From an uncultured Clostridia bacterium (GTDB taxonomy: Bacteria > Bacillota > Clostridia > TANB77 > CAG-508): a stretch of 64,000 bases of DNA. The notes beneath the pieces are model-generated. The model did no database searches. It saw nothing but the letters and a program-made list of their open reading frames with translations, and was not told the DNA's origin. The position numbers and the translations under genes were made by a program. Every line of letters starts with the position of its first letter. Within the stretch, counting starts at the first letter, position 1. Below, in pieces: positions 33,201 through 40,975 of the stretch. The DNA is taken from positions 1 through 64,000 of the forward strand of contig CAKOTZ010000001.1 of NCBI GenBank assembly GCA_934120395.1. The letters run 5' to 3'.

Positions 33201-33683
33201 ATACTAGAAGAAGTAATAAAAGAAATGCAAGGAATTGAAGTTGAGGAAGAAATAGATGTACAAATAGATTTAAATATTTCAAGCTATATACCAGATGAAT
33301 TTATAGAAAGCAGTAGTCAAAAAATAGAAATATATCAAAATATTGCACTATGTAAAAATGAAGAAGACATACAAAATGTAATTGATGATATTATAGACCG
33401 TTACGGAAAAATGCCAGAAGAAATTGAAAATCTATTAGAAATAACTAGAATAAAGAACCTATGTAGAAAGGCGCAAGTAACTAAATTAGCTCAAAAGGGC
33501 GAAAAAATTGTTATTTATATAAATGAAAAGAAATTTAATCAAGAGGCAATAACGAAATTAATTGAAAAATACAAGAACAGAATACAATTTTCACCAGGAA
33601 AAAATTCATATATAACATATCATGTACAAAAAATAGTTAACTTGATACCAGAAATAAAAGAAGTTATTGAAACAATGATATAG
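30249..33683 (+). CDS. mfd: transcription-repair coupling factor
   Basis: A 1144-residue Mfd, which removes stalled RNA polymerase and recruits UvrA. Order: UvrB-homology region (residues 1-330, with EGRGQFSVRGGILDV), CarD-like RNA-polymerase-interaction domain (GDYVVHKSHGIGQFVGV), RecG-like helicase domains with Walker A CGDVGYGKTEVA, box DEEQRFGV and TATPIPRTL, LESGIDIPNANT, GRVGRSDKQAYAY, and the C-terminal TRCF domain. I prefer ATG 30249, with AAGAGG 6 nt upstream, over ATG 30231, which has no ribosome-binding site. Confidence 0.95.
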   Translation: MNSLISVLEEQDKFNSYIKDVKNGVNPILLSGLTDGGKIHLAYATKFFTQKPMCIITYNELQARKLIKDIHYYTQNVYYFPKREITAYDYAAESQDFLAERIECLNAIYNKNAEVIVTTIEAVMQKMVAPKTLYKNILKMEVGKSYSLEEIKNSLIELGYERFDLVEGRGQFSVRGGILDVSLTTKLGVRIEFWGDEVDSIRYFNIYTQRSTEMLKEVNIFPAGEFVLEKSKEKICYELEKQDVDMDEIEEIRNGRYQNKVEKYFDTFYNNQANFLDYLEQNTIIFLDEVNKIKARQSNILKDEEALERALLEKQKKVPDSLKELMKYEEFIDKIENKQVIYLEIQDLSFIDSKSMHAKRNGYSFSYREVKFFRSGLDLLFQEIQKAKDKRKQIVILGGTPENSRKIVETLNQKEIEAKYVEKLKEKLQPGQIMVSPGNIDTGFECYDCNLLVITLEEIFTTKKKKVSNSVFKDAQEVVFSDLKVGDYVVHKSHGIGQFVGVNTIKADKVTKDYLKIKYKNDDILYIPTNQLDNIRKYVGVGDTSVPALNKLGDKEWSKTTRKVKANLKEVAKELIELYAKREKAKGFAFSKDTPWQTQFENSFAYTETDDQIRCIDEVKKDMETPKPMDRLLCGDVGYGKTEVAIRAAFKACMDQKQVAYLVPTTILANQQYEEFRDRMKEFPIRVEVLNRFRTKRQQDEIIRKLKLGEIDIIIGTHRMLSKDVDFKDLGLLIVDEEQRFGVKAKEKIKQLKSNIDVLTMTATPIPRTLHMSVIGIRDMSVIYEPPQNRKPVQTFVLEYDPEVIREAITRELERGGQVFYLYNNVEGIERKAQEVQDLVPESRVVYAHGQMTGKQIEDIMQEFVEGEANVIVCTTILESGIDIPNANTIIVENADRLGLAQLYQIRGRVGRSDKQAYAYVTYRRDKMLSEVADKRLKAIKEFTEFGSGFKVAMRDLEIRGAGSVLGEVQHGHLAQVGYDMYCKILEEVIKEMQGIEVEEEIDVQIDLNISSYIPDEFIESSSQKIEIYQNIALCKNEEDIQNVIDDIIDRYGKMPEEIENLLEITRIKNLCRKAQVTKLAQKGEKIVIYINEKKFNQEAITKLIEKYKNRIQFSPGKNSYITYHVQKIVNLIPEIKEVIETMI

Positions 33684-33692
33684 GAGGAAAAT

Positions 33693-34482
33693 ATGCAAGT
33701 TATTACTAGCAAAGATAATGAACAAATAAAAAATATAAGAAAATTAAAAGATAAGAAATATAGGCAGGCAATGCGGGGAATTCTATATAGAAGGAATAAA
33801 ACTCCTTGAAGAAGCAATTGCAGAGAAAGCAGATATAAAGACCATTGTTATATGCGAAGAGTGTATAGAACAAAATAGTATTGATAAAAAATTGTTATAT
33901 GAAATGGCAAAATATGAATGCCTATATGTTAGCAAAAAGGTCTTAGATTCTATTACAGACGTAAGTAACCCGCAGGGTATTCTTGCTGTTATAGGGAAAA
34001 AAGAGGGAAATAATAGTATTGACTATAATCAAGATTTAATATTAATATTAGATGGAATACAAGACCCAGGAAATTTAGGAACAATACTAAGAACTGCCGA
34101 TAGTGTTGGATTAAAGCAAATTATAGTTTCTGCAAACAGTGGAGACATATATAATCCAAAGGTTGTTCGCTCAACTATGGGGGCAATATTTAGAGTAGAA
34201 GTAATAGAAAGCCAAAACTTAATAGAAAAGATTAAACAAATAAAGGAAAACGAATTTCAAGTTGTAGCAACAGACTTGCATACAAACAAAAATATATACC
34301 AAGTTGATTACAGTAAAACGGCTGTTATTATTGGAAATGAAGCCAATGGAGTGTCGAAGGATATACTTCAGCAAGCAGACTTTAGGGTAAAAATTCCAAT
34401 GCTTGGGAATACCGAAAGCCTTAACGCATCAGTAGCAACAGGAATTATATTGTATGAGTATGTAAGAAGAAAAATAAATTAG
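33693..34482 (+). pseudogene. TrmH/SpoU-family RNA 2'-O-methyltransferase, one-base frameshift
   Basis: AGGAGG-led ATG 33693 opens MQVITSKDNEQIKNIRKLKDKKY.., which breaks at 33774, an extra C before GGGG. Deleting it yields ..RQAM-GEFYIEGIKLLEEA and a complete 262-residue SpoU methyltransferase with substrate-binding N-domain and knotted C-domain: LILDGIQDPGNLGTILRTAD, AVIIGNEANGVS, and LNASVATGIILYEY (SAM knot). Target is probably 23S rRNA. Ten nt after mfd, hence likely co-transcribed. Same insertion signature as in virD4 and rodA. Confidence 0.85.
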
Positions 34483-34490
34483 GAGAAAAA

Positions 34491-34916
34491 ATGAAAAAAG
34501 TTTGGATAATAATATCTATAATTTTAATTATTCTGATAAGCTTGGGTATTTATAATAAATTTAAAATGCCAAGTTCTGTTGAAATAACATATATGACTGC
34601 ATATTTTCCACCATACAAAGAAAAAGATTCAATGGAAACAAAAAGTTTTGAAATAACTGATGAAAATATTATAAAAAACATTATAGATATTTATAAAAAT
34701 AATTCAGCAATAGGTGATGGTGAAAATAAATATCAAGGACAATGTTGTATATGGATTGACTTAAAGAACGGTACGATAATAGGATTATATATGGACACAG
34801 ACTATGGATATATTGGGAATAAAATAGAAAGAGTAGGTAATCAGAGATACTTGCCTCAAGGTTTAAACAATTATATTGTACAAATAATTAATGAGCAATT
34901 GAAGGAAGAATATTGA
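34491..34916 (+). CDS. hypothetical membrane-anchored protein
   Basis: A 141-residue protein with an N-terminal membrane helix (residues 3-21) and an external domain with two adjacent Cys (GQCCIWIDLKNG) and aromatic residues. AGGAG precedes the start, 8 nt after the methyltransferase stop, so it belongs to the same transcript. No family recognised. Confidence 0.6.
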   Translation: MKKVWIIISIILIILISLGIYNKFKMPSSVEITYMTAYFPPYKEKDSMETKSFEITDENIIKNIIDIYKNNSAIGDGENKYQGQCCIWIDLKNGTIIGLYMDTDYGYIGNKIERVGNQRYLPQGLNNYIVQIINEQLKEEY

Positions 34917-35006
34917 TTATATATGCAATATTAGTAAATAGACAAAATAATGAAATACAAATTTTAAATGATACAATTGTTATCAGTTAAAAAGAATGGA
35001 GAAAAT

Positions 35007-36842
35007 ATGGGAAAAAGAAAACGTAAACAAGTGAAATTTTCCAAAAGAAAAAGAATAGTAAAAAAACAAGAAGTGCATACAGGAAAAAAGCCAGAAGAAA
35101 GAATTGTTGTAGTTGGTACATACGAAAAAAGCAGAAATTTTGGTTTTGTAGTACCAGATGGCAAGAAAGTTGACACAGATGTATTTATTTCAAAGAAAAA
35201 CACAAAAGGTGCAAGAAACGGGCAAAAAGTATTAGTTGAAATAACAAAACAACCTATACAAAAAAGAAAAGCAGAAGGTAAAATAATTGAAATAATAGGA
35301 GAACAAGACCAAGCAGGAATAGATATGCTTTGCATAATAAAAGAATTTGAATTGCCAGATAAATTTCCAAAAGAAGTAAAAAATGAGCTAAATTATATTA
35401 AGCAAAAAATAGACAAAAAAGACATTCCAAACAGAATGGACTTTAGAGATATACCAATTTACACAATAGATGGAGAAGATGCAAAGGACTTAGATGATGC
35501 AATATCTATAGATAGGACACCAGAAGGTAATTTTCTATTAGGGGTGCATATAGCAGATGTTAGCTATTATGTAACAGAAGGAAGTGCATTAGACAAAGAA
35601 GCAATTTACAGAGGGACAAGCGTATATATGCTAGATAGAGTAATTCCAATGCTACCATTTGAATTATCAAACGGAATATGTAGTTTAAATGCAGGAGAAG
35701 ATAGATTTACTATATCAATAATAATGGAAATAGATGCAAACGGAGGCGTAATAGCTTCAAAAGTTGCAAAAGGAATTATTAGAGTAAAAGAAAGAATGAG
35801 CTATACAGATGTTCAAAAAATATTAGACGGAACAGATAAAAAAGTATTAAAAAGATATGAAGAAGATATAGAAAAATTTAAGCAAATGAAAGAATTAGCT
35901 CAAATACTAAAAGAAAGAAGAAGAAAAAACGGAAGCTTAGATTTAGATTTGCCAGAAAGCAAAATTATTCTAGATGATACAGGAAAAGCTGTAGAAATAA
36001 AGCAGTATCCAATTAGTTTTGCAAACGAAATAATAGAGCAATTTATGCTAACAGCGAACGAAGAAATTGCGGAAACTTTCTTTAATCTAAAAGCACCATT
36101 TATTTATCGTGTGCATGAAGTACCAGATTTAGAAAAGGTAGCAGAATTAAACAAGGCTTTATTTGACTTTGGTTATCAAATAAAGGTGCAAAACGATACA
36201 GTAAGTCCAAAAGAATTTGAAAAGGTATTACAAGATGTAAAAGGGAAACCAGAAGAAAAACTTATTTCAAAGCTAATATTAAGGACGCTAAGACTTGCAA
36301 AATATGAAAATGAAAACAAGGGACATTTTGGAATTGCAAGCAAATATTATTGCCATTTCACATCACCAATAAGACGTTATCCAGATTTATTTATACATCG
36401 AGTAATTTCGGAATATCTAAATAATGACAACAAAGTAGGACCTAAAAAAAGAAAACGTTGGGCAGAACAATCAAAGAAATATGCTGACAGGTCATCGGAA
36501 AGAGAAAGATTAGCTCAAACTGCTGAAAGAGAAGCGGAAAGTATGAAAATGGCAGAATATATGGAAGACAAAATTGGTGAAAAATATCAAGGAATTATTA
36601 GCAGTGTTACTGCATTTGGTGTGTTTGTTGAGTTAGAAAATACAGTAGAAGGGCTAGTTCGATTTGATAATTTGGGAAATGATTATTATAACTATGATGA
36701 AGATCATAAGTGTTTAATTGGGGAGAAAAGCAAGGAAATATTTAAAATAGGTGATAAAATGCAGGTAGAAGTAATAGAAGCAAGCAAGGCATTACGAAGA
36801 GTTGCATTTAAACGAGTAGATGAGGAACAAATAATACCATAG
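35007..36842 (+). CDS. rnr: ribonuclease R (RNase II family exoribonuclease)
   Basis: A 611-residue 3'-5' exoribonuclease. After a Lys/Arg-rich N-terminus comes a cold-shock domain (GTYEKSRNFGFVVPDGKK), the RNB catalytic domain with the Asp cluster TIDGEDAKDLDDAIS, then SPIRRYPDLFIHRVI, and a C-terminal S1 domain (GIISSVTAFGVFVELENTVEG). The N-terminal winged-helix domain of longer RNase R proteins is absent, making it about 100-150 residues shorter. ATG 35007 chosen over 34968 because TGGAGA is close upstream and the extra 13 residues look unrelated. No smpB follows, unlike in many Firmicutes. Confidence 0.88.
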   Translation: MGKRKRKQVKFSKRKRIVKKQEVHTGKKPEERIVVVGTYEKSRNFGFVVPDGKKVDTDVFISKKNTKGARNGQKVLVEITKQPIQKRKAEGKIIEIIGEQDQAGIDMLCIIKEFELPDKFPKEVKNELNYIKQKIDKKDIPNRMDFRDIPIYTIDGEDAKDLDDAISIDRTPEGNFLLGVHIADVSYYVTEGSALDKEAIYRGTSVYMLDRVIPMLPFELSNGICSLNAGEDRFTISIIMEIDANGGVIASKVAKGIIRVKERMSYTDVQKILDGTDKKVLKRYEEDIEKFKQMKELAQILKERRRKNGSLDLDLPESKIILDDTGKAVEIKQYPISFANEIIEQFMLTANEEIAETFFNLKAPFIYRVHEVPDLEKVAELNKALFDFGYQIKVQNDTVSPKEFEKVLQDVKGKPEEKLISKLILRTLRLAKYENENKGHFGIASKYYCHFTSPIRRYPDLFIHRVISEYLNNDNKVGPKKRKRWAEQSKKYADRSSERERLAQTAEREAESMKMAEYMEDKIGEKYQGIISSVTAFGVFVELENTVEGLVRFDNLGNDYYNYDEDHKCLIGEKSKEIFKIGDKMQVEVIEASKALRRVAFKRVDEEQIIP

Positions 36843-36904
36843 CATAAAAAAATTAATAAATAATTATAATATTTATATAGATTGCAATAAAATCTATAAA
36901 TAAT

Positions 36905-36936
36905 AAAAAGTTTGCAACAAATTGCAAACTTTTTTG
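36905..36936 (+). terminator. terminator of rnr unit
   Basis: AAAAAGTTTGCAA and TTGCAAACTTTTTT form a stem around a short ACAAA loop. Confidence 0.75.
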
Positions 36937-36970
36937 AATTAATGTATAATATTAATAGGGAGGCGATAAT

Positions 36971-38155
36971 ATGATAGAAAGAAAAGAATACTTAGAAACA
37001 TTAAAAAAATGGAAAGATAAAGATTTAATAAAAGTTGTAACAGGTATAAGAAGATGTGGTAAATCAACTTTATTCGCATTATTTATAGAGTATTTAACAA
37101 GTATAGGTATTTCAGAAAGTCATATAATATCAATAAACTTAGAAGATCCAGATTACGATTTTAGAGATTATAAAGAATTATATAATTTTATAAAAGAAAA
37201 GATAACAGATAATGAAAAATATTATGTTTTTTTAGATGAAGTACAAAATGTAGAAAAATTTCAGAAGGCGGTAGATGGACTATATATCAAGAAAAATATT
37301 GATGTATATATTACTGGGTCTAATGCTTATTTGCTTTCTGGGGAATTGGCAACATTATTATCTGGAAGATATATAGAAATAAAAATGTACCCATTATCAT
37401 TTAAAGAATATGCTAACTATTATAATAGAGAAGCAGGAGAGAAACTTTATTTACAATATATAAATAGAAGCTCATTTCCGTATGCACTAAAATTGGAAAG
37501 TGAAAACGAAATAGATGAGTATCTGGATGCCCTATATAATACAATCATTGTAAAAGATGTATCTGCTAGGAAAAAAATATCGGATACATCAATGCTAAGA
37601 AATATCTCAAAATTTATGTTTGATAATATAGGTAATTTAATGTCAATAAAGAAGATATCAGACACTTTAAAGGCAGATGGAAGACCAATATCTGTTCATA
37701 CAGTAGAAAGCTATATAAATTCATTAGTTGACAGCTTTGTATTTAATAAAGTGCAAAGATTTGATATAAAGGGAAGGCAATATTTGCAATCAGGAGAAAA
37801 ATATTATGCAACAGATGTAACGATGAGATATGCTTTGCTAGGAAGAAGAAATTTAGATGTAGGTCATATATTAGAAAATATTGTATATTTAGAACTAATA
37901 AGAAGAGGATATAAAGTATACATTGGCAAATCAGAAGAAAAAGAGGTAGATTTTGTTGCAGAAAACAAAGAAGGATTTACGTACTTTCAAGTAGCATATA
38001 CAACAAGAGAAAAATCAACATTAGAAAGGGAGTTATCTGCACTAGAGTCTATAAATGACCACTATCCTAAATATATACTTACAATGGACCTAGATCCAAT
38101 AGCAGATTTTAATGGAATAAAAAAGATAAATGTATTAGATTGGCTAATGCAATAA
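36971..38155 (+). CDS. AAA ATPase with DUF4143 domain
   Basis: A 394-residue ATPase of the AAA_14/DUF4143 group. Walker A: VVTGIRRCGKSTLFA; Walker B: YYVFLDEVQNVEKF; sensor-like DVYITGSNAYLLSGELATLLSGR. The C-terminal DUF4143 part ends with a restriction-endonuclease-like motif (EEKEVDFVAENKEGFTYFQVAY: E-x-D..Q). Such proteins are abundant, often multi-copy, in anaerobes and of unknown function. Own transcript; GGGAGG before the start. The window has no partner gene. Confidence 0.82.
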   Translation: MIERKEYLETLKKWKDKDLIKVVTGIRRCGKSTLFALFIEYLTSIGISESHIISINLEDPDYDFRDYKELYNFIKEKITDNEKYYVFLDEVQNVEKFQKAVDGLYIKKNIDVYITGSNAYLLSGELATLLSGRYIEIKMYPLSFKEYANYYNREAGEKLYLQYINRSSFPYALKLESENEIDEYLDALYNTIIVKDVSARKKISDTSMLRNISKFMFDNIGNLMSIKKISDTLKADGRPISVHTVESYINSLVDSFVFNKVQRFDIKGRQYLQSGEKYYATDVTMRYALLGRRNLDVGHILENIVYLELIRRGYKVYIGKSEEKEVDFVAENKEGFTYFQVAYTTREKSTLERELSALESINDHYPKYILTMDLDPIADFNGIKKINVLDWLMQ

Positions 38156-38218
38156 AAAGTTTGAAATTAGCATAAAAAATTAATAAAAATATACTAATAT
38201 ATAGAGGAGTTGATAAAA

Positions 38219-38770
38219 GTGAAAGAAAATTTAGAGCCAAGTACGGCATTAGCGCCAGTTCCAGTAGTAATGGTGTCGTGTGGAACTATGGATGAAGCCA
38301 ATATATGCACAATTGCATGGACAGGGGTATTAAATTCAAATCCACCGTTGGTATATGTATCAATACGACCAACAAGACATTCCTATGACATAATTAAGAA
38401 AAGTGGGGAATTTGTTATAAACATACCAAATGAAGAATTAGCATATCAAACAGACTATTGTGGAACAAAAAGTGGAAAAGATGAAAACAAATTTGAAACA
38501 GCAGGTCTTACAAAAGAGGCATCAAGTATGGTAAATGCACCAGCAATTGCTGAATGCCCAATAAATTTAGAATGTAAGCTTATAGATATAAAAGAATTTC
38601 AAAGCCATCACGCATTTATTGGCGAAATAATAGCAGTTAAAGCAGACAAAGACATATTAGATGATAAAGGAAAAATAGACTATTTAAAAGGCAATTTACT
38701 TGCTTATGTAGGTAATAATTATGTTGTAGCAAATAACAAAATAGCAAGTAGGGGAATATGCTTAGAATAA
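38219..38770 (+). CDS. flavin reductase family protein (second copy)
   Basis: A 183-residue paralogue of the gene at 166-744: VVMVSCGTMDEANICTIAWTGVLNSNPPLVYVSIRP, GEFVINIPNEELAYQTDYCG, and CPINLECKLIDIKEFQSHHAFIGEI. FMN-binding split-barrel; acceptor unknown. The start is GTG 38219 with AGAGGAG 9 nt upstream; a TTG at 38210 abuts that site. Ends at a hairpin that forms part of a 40-bp direct repeat. Confidence 0.85.
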   Translation: MKENLEPSTALAPVPVVMVSCGTMDEANICTIAWTGVLNSNPPLVYVSIRPTRHSYDIIKKSGEFVINIPNEELAYQTDYCGTKSGKDENKFETAGLTKEASSMVNAPAIAECPINLECKLIDIKEFQSHHAFIGEIIAVKADKDILDDKGKIDYLKGNLLAYVGNNYVVANNKIASRGICLE

Positions 38771-38809
38771 AAAAGTAAGGTGTCCATTTAGGGCACCTTA
38801 AAAATTATT
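38770..38809. repeat. 40-bp direct repeat, copy 1 (contains terminator hairpin)
   Basis: Identical over 40 nt to 40936-40975. Core is AAGGTG-N11-CACCTT, a hairpin with A- and T-rich flanks, which terminates both the flavin reductase (plus) and the AlaRS-like gene (minus). Confidence 0.9.
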
Positions 38810-39956
38810 ATTTTTCGAGCTCAAAGTCAGTTAATTTGCTCTGTGTTTTATATTTAGAGAAGATTTTTTTAATATACATTTCAGATAGTCCATAAGTTGA
38901 CTTTAGATTGCTTGTATCTAAATTTTCTAACCCATTTTTATCAATTTGTTTTTTAGCTTGTAATAACCCTCTTTCAACACTTTTAAAATATACTTGTCTT
39001 TCTTGGTTAAATACGTCTTTGTATTCTTTATTTACATTCAAAAAATTCAATACATCCTCAGGTTTTATATTGTCAAAATCACATAAATCAAAGAAAATTC
39101 TCATTAATTTCCTCAATACATATGATTGTGTTTTATTTCCAGGTTGAATATGCTCTTGTACAAGCTCGATGGTTGCATTTGATAAATCTGCAAGTTTCCT
39201 ATATTGAGTAATATCATAACTACATTGTCCACTTTGTCTCAGAAAATCTACTGTTTTATTCCACATTGAGTTTTCATAATTATTATTTTTATTTTCAATT
39301 GCACTAACAATTCTTTCTAAGCTTGCACCCGAATCAGCAGCTATTTTTGCACTTGGATTATTAAAAATTTTTTTATTATTAAATTGTGTAAATACCAAAT
39401 TCCATAATTCAACAAATGTTTTGTCCTCTTTTTGCCATAAAATTTCTGTTCGTAAAGCACTCTTTTCTGCATAAGGTGATACAAAAATATTTTTTTCGCT
39501 TTTTAGTATATTAGTTTTACCTAATTTTGTCCATATGTCCAATGTTACAGAATCTTCTGGATGTGCAGTTACAAAAATACGTTTATCATCCAAACACAAT
39601 TCTTTAGTCAAATATGTATAAGCAAATTTTATAAAATTTGCTTTGGTTTCTTTTTCGTCATATGCATAAAACATAAAATGTCCTAACATATCAAATAGAA
39701 TATGATGTCTTCCTGAAATACCTATGTTTTTTAAGTTATCAGTTCTTATACATTTTTGAATTGAAGCAATTTTTTTATTTGTGCTTTCCTTTTTTTCAAG
39801 TAATTCATCTTGATATATTACACCACCAGATATATTAAACAGTAATTTGGAATGTTCGGGTGCTGTTAAAGGTAAACTATCTTGAAATTTAAAATTATTT
39901 TTTTGGGCATATTCTATAAATTTTTCTTTTGCTAAAATTGAATTTTTAGATTGCAT
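38808..39956 (-). CDS. alanyl-tRNA-synthetase-like protein, catalytic core only
   Basis: A 382-residue protein aligned by eye with the N-terminal half of AlaRS. Motif 2 region: SIQKCIRTDNLKNIG then GRHHILFDMLGHF (family: ARHHTFFEMLGNF). Further: VTAHPEDSVTLDIW, ELWNLVFTQFN, motif 3 DSGASLERIV (family DTGMGLERI), and the tRNA-helical domain SYVLRKLMRIFFDL. The editing domain and C-Ala domain are missing, so it is less than half the usual 870 residues. Class II core residues (Arg of motif 2, Asp and Arg of motif 3) are retained. It could be a minimal or inhibitor-resistant AlaRS, or an amino-acid-activating enzyme with another acceptor. GGAGGA precedes the ATG. Second gene after the MccF-like gene, 12-nt gap. 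Confidence 0.8.
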   Translation of the reverse strand: MQSKNSILAKEKFIEYAQKNNFKFQDSLPLTAPEHSKLLFNISGGVIYQDELLEKKESTNKKIASIQKCIRTDNLKNIGISGRHHILFDMLGHFMFYAYDEKETKANFIKFAYTYLTKELCLDDKRIFVTAHPEDSVTLDIWTKLGKTNILKSEKNIFVSPYAEKSALRTEILWQKEDKTFVELWNLVFTQFNNKKIFNNPSAKIAADSGASLERIVSAIENKNNNYENSMWNKTVDFLRQSGQCSYDITQYRKLADLSNATIELVQEHIQPGNKTQSYVLRKLMRIFFDLCDFDNIKPEDVLNFLNVNKEYKDVFNQERQVYFKSVERGLLQAKKQIDKNGLENLDTSNLKSTYGLSEMYIKKIFSKYKTQSKLTDFELEK

Positions 39957-39968
39957 ATTTTTCCTCCA

Positions 39969-40883
39969 TTAATTTGCTGTTTTTTCTTCATATATTAATT
40001 TGCCTGTATTTGCATTTAGTGTGCATAAAATACCAATTGGTAACACCATATTGTTTGAGGTATGACCAAAATCATCACATTTTATAATTGGTAATTTACA
40101 GTTATATATTACATCCATTAATATTTTTTCAAATGGAATATCTTTTTTGGGTGTATCATAATTGCCTAAAAGTATTCCCGAAATTTGGTCAAAAACGTTA
40201 GCCTGTTTTAATTGATATAAATAGCTTGATACCATTTCTATATCGGATTCTAAAGATAGGTCTTCTAAAAAAAGTAGTTTGTTTTTAAAGTTAGGGCAAT
40301 ATTCTGTATTTAAAATTTTAACAAATGATGCCAAATTTCCACCTATTAATTTTCCTTTTGCTATACCGGTTTGAATAGTTGACCATCTACTTTCTTGTTG
40401 TACCTCTCCTTTTGAGCCATTAATCATAACACATTCAAATTGTTTCTTATTGTATAATAAATTTTCTTCGCAAAAACCTTTAAAATTTGTAAAATGGTAG
40501 GTTACAAGACCTGTCTTTTTGTAAATTGCATTTAGTAATACGGTATTATCACTAAAACCAACAATAAATTTAGGATTTTTCTTTATCTCTTCATAATTTA
40601 ACATGTCTAAAATAGAATTACAATTAGCTCCACCTTTGGCAAAAATTATAGCTTTTACATTTGGATTTATAATTAATTGATTAAAATCATTTGCCTTTTC
40701 TTTTGCTGTTGCTGAATAACCTAAAGAATTTGAATACAAGTTTGGCGAATAAATAACGTTAAGACCATATTCAGCTATTAGTTTACTTGCTTGTTCTAAA
40801 TCTTCTTTATTTTTATTTTTAACAATACCAGAAGGAGCACATACTCCTATAAAATCTCCTTTTACTAATTTATAAGGTTTCAT
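39969..40883 (-). CDS. S66 serine peptidase (LD-carboxypeptidase / MccF-like)
   Basis: A 304-residue S66-family peptidase. The N-domain has KGDFIGVCAPSG and AIIFAKGGANCNSILDMLNY; the nucleophile elbow is FIVGFSDNTVLLNAI (Ser in GFSDN); catalytic Glu/His region FLEDLSLES and CDDFGHTSNN. Family members cut tetrapeptide D-Ala in peptidoglycan recycling, or (MccF) the amide of aminoacyl-adenylate antibiotics such as processed microcin C, giving immunity. First gene of the two-gene cassette with the AlaRS-like gene. AAGGAGAGG precedes the start. No T-box or other leader lies in the short gap to the repeat. Confidence 0.85.
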   Translation of the reverse strand: MKPYKLVKGDFIGVCAPSGIVKNKNKEDLEQASKLIAEYGLNVIYSPNLYSNSLGYSATAKEKANDFNQLIINPNVKAIIFAKGGANCNSILDMLNYEEIKKNPKFIVGFSDNTVLLNAIYKKTGLVTYHFTNFKGFCEENLLYNKKQFECVMINGSKGEVQQESRWSTIQTGIAKGKLIGGNLASFVKILNTEYCPNFKNKLLFLEDLSLESDIEMVSSYLYQLKQANVFDQISGILLGNYDTPKKDIPFEKILMDVIYNCKLPIIKCDDFGHTSNNMVLPIGILCTLNANTGKLIYEEKTAN

Positions 40884-40935
40884 TTATTATCCTCTCCTTT
40901 ATAGTTAGCAATTGTTTTCTTTATTTCTAATAATT

Positions 40936-40975
40936 AAAAAGTAAGGTGTCCATTTAGGGCACCTTAAAAATTATT
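40936..40975. repeat. 40-bp direct repeat, copy 2 (contains terminator hairpin)
   Basis: Identical to 38770-38809. Here the hairpin terminates the large activase-like minus-strand gene, whose stop codon is inside the repeat. The two copies bracket the two-gene cassette. Confidence 0.9.

Noticed and set aside
15225..33774. Programmed ribosomal frameshifting as the reason for the broken virD4, rodA and trmH-type genes.
   Set aside because: No slippery heptamers, stimulatory hairpins or alternative short products are seen, and all sites share a simple inserted C before GG.
40884..40935. A T-box or other leader controlling the AlaRS-like cassette.
   Set aside because: Only about 50 nt lie between the terminator repeat and the first start codon, with no specifier loop or antiterminator.
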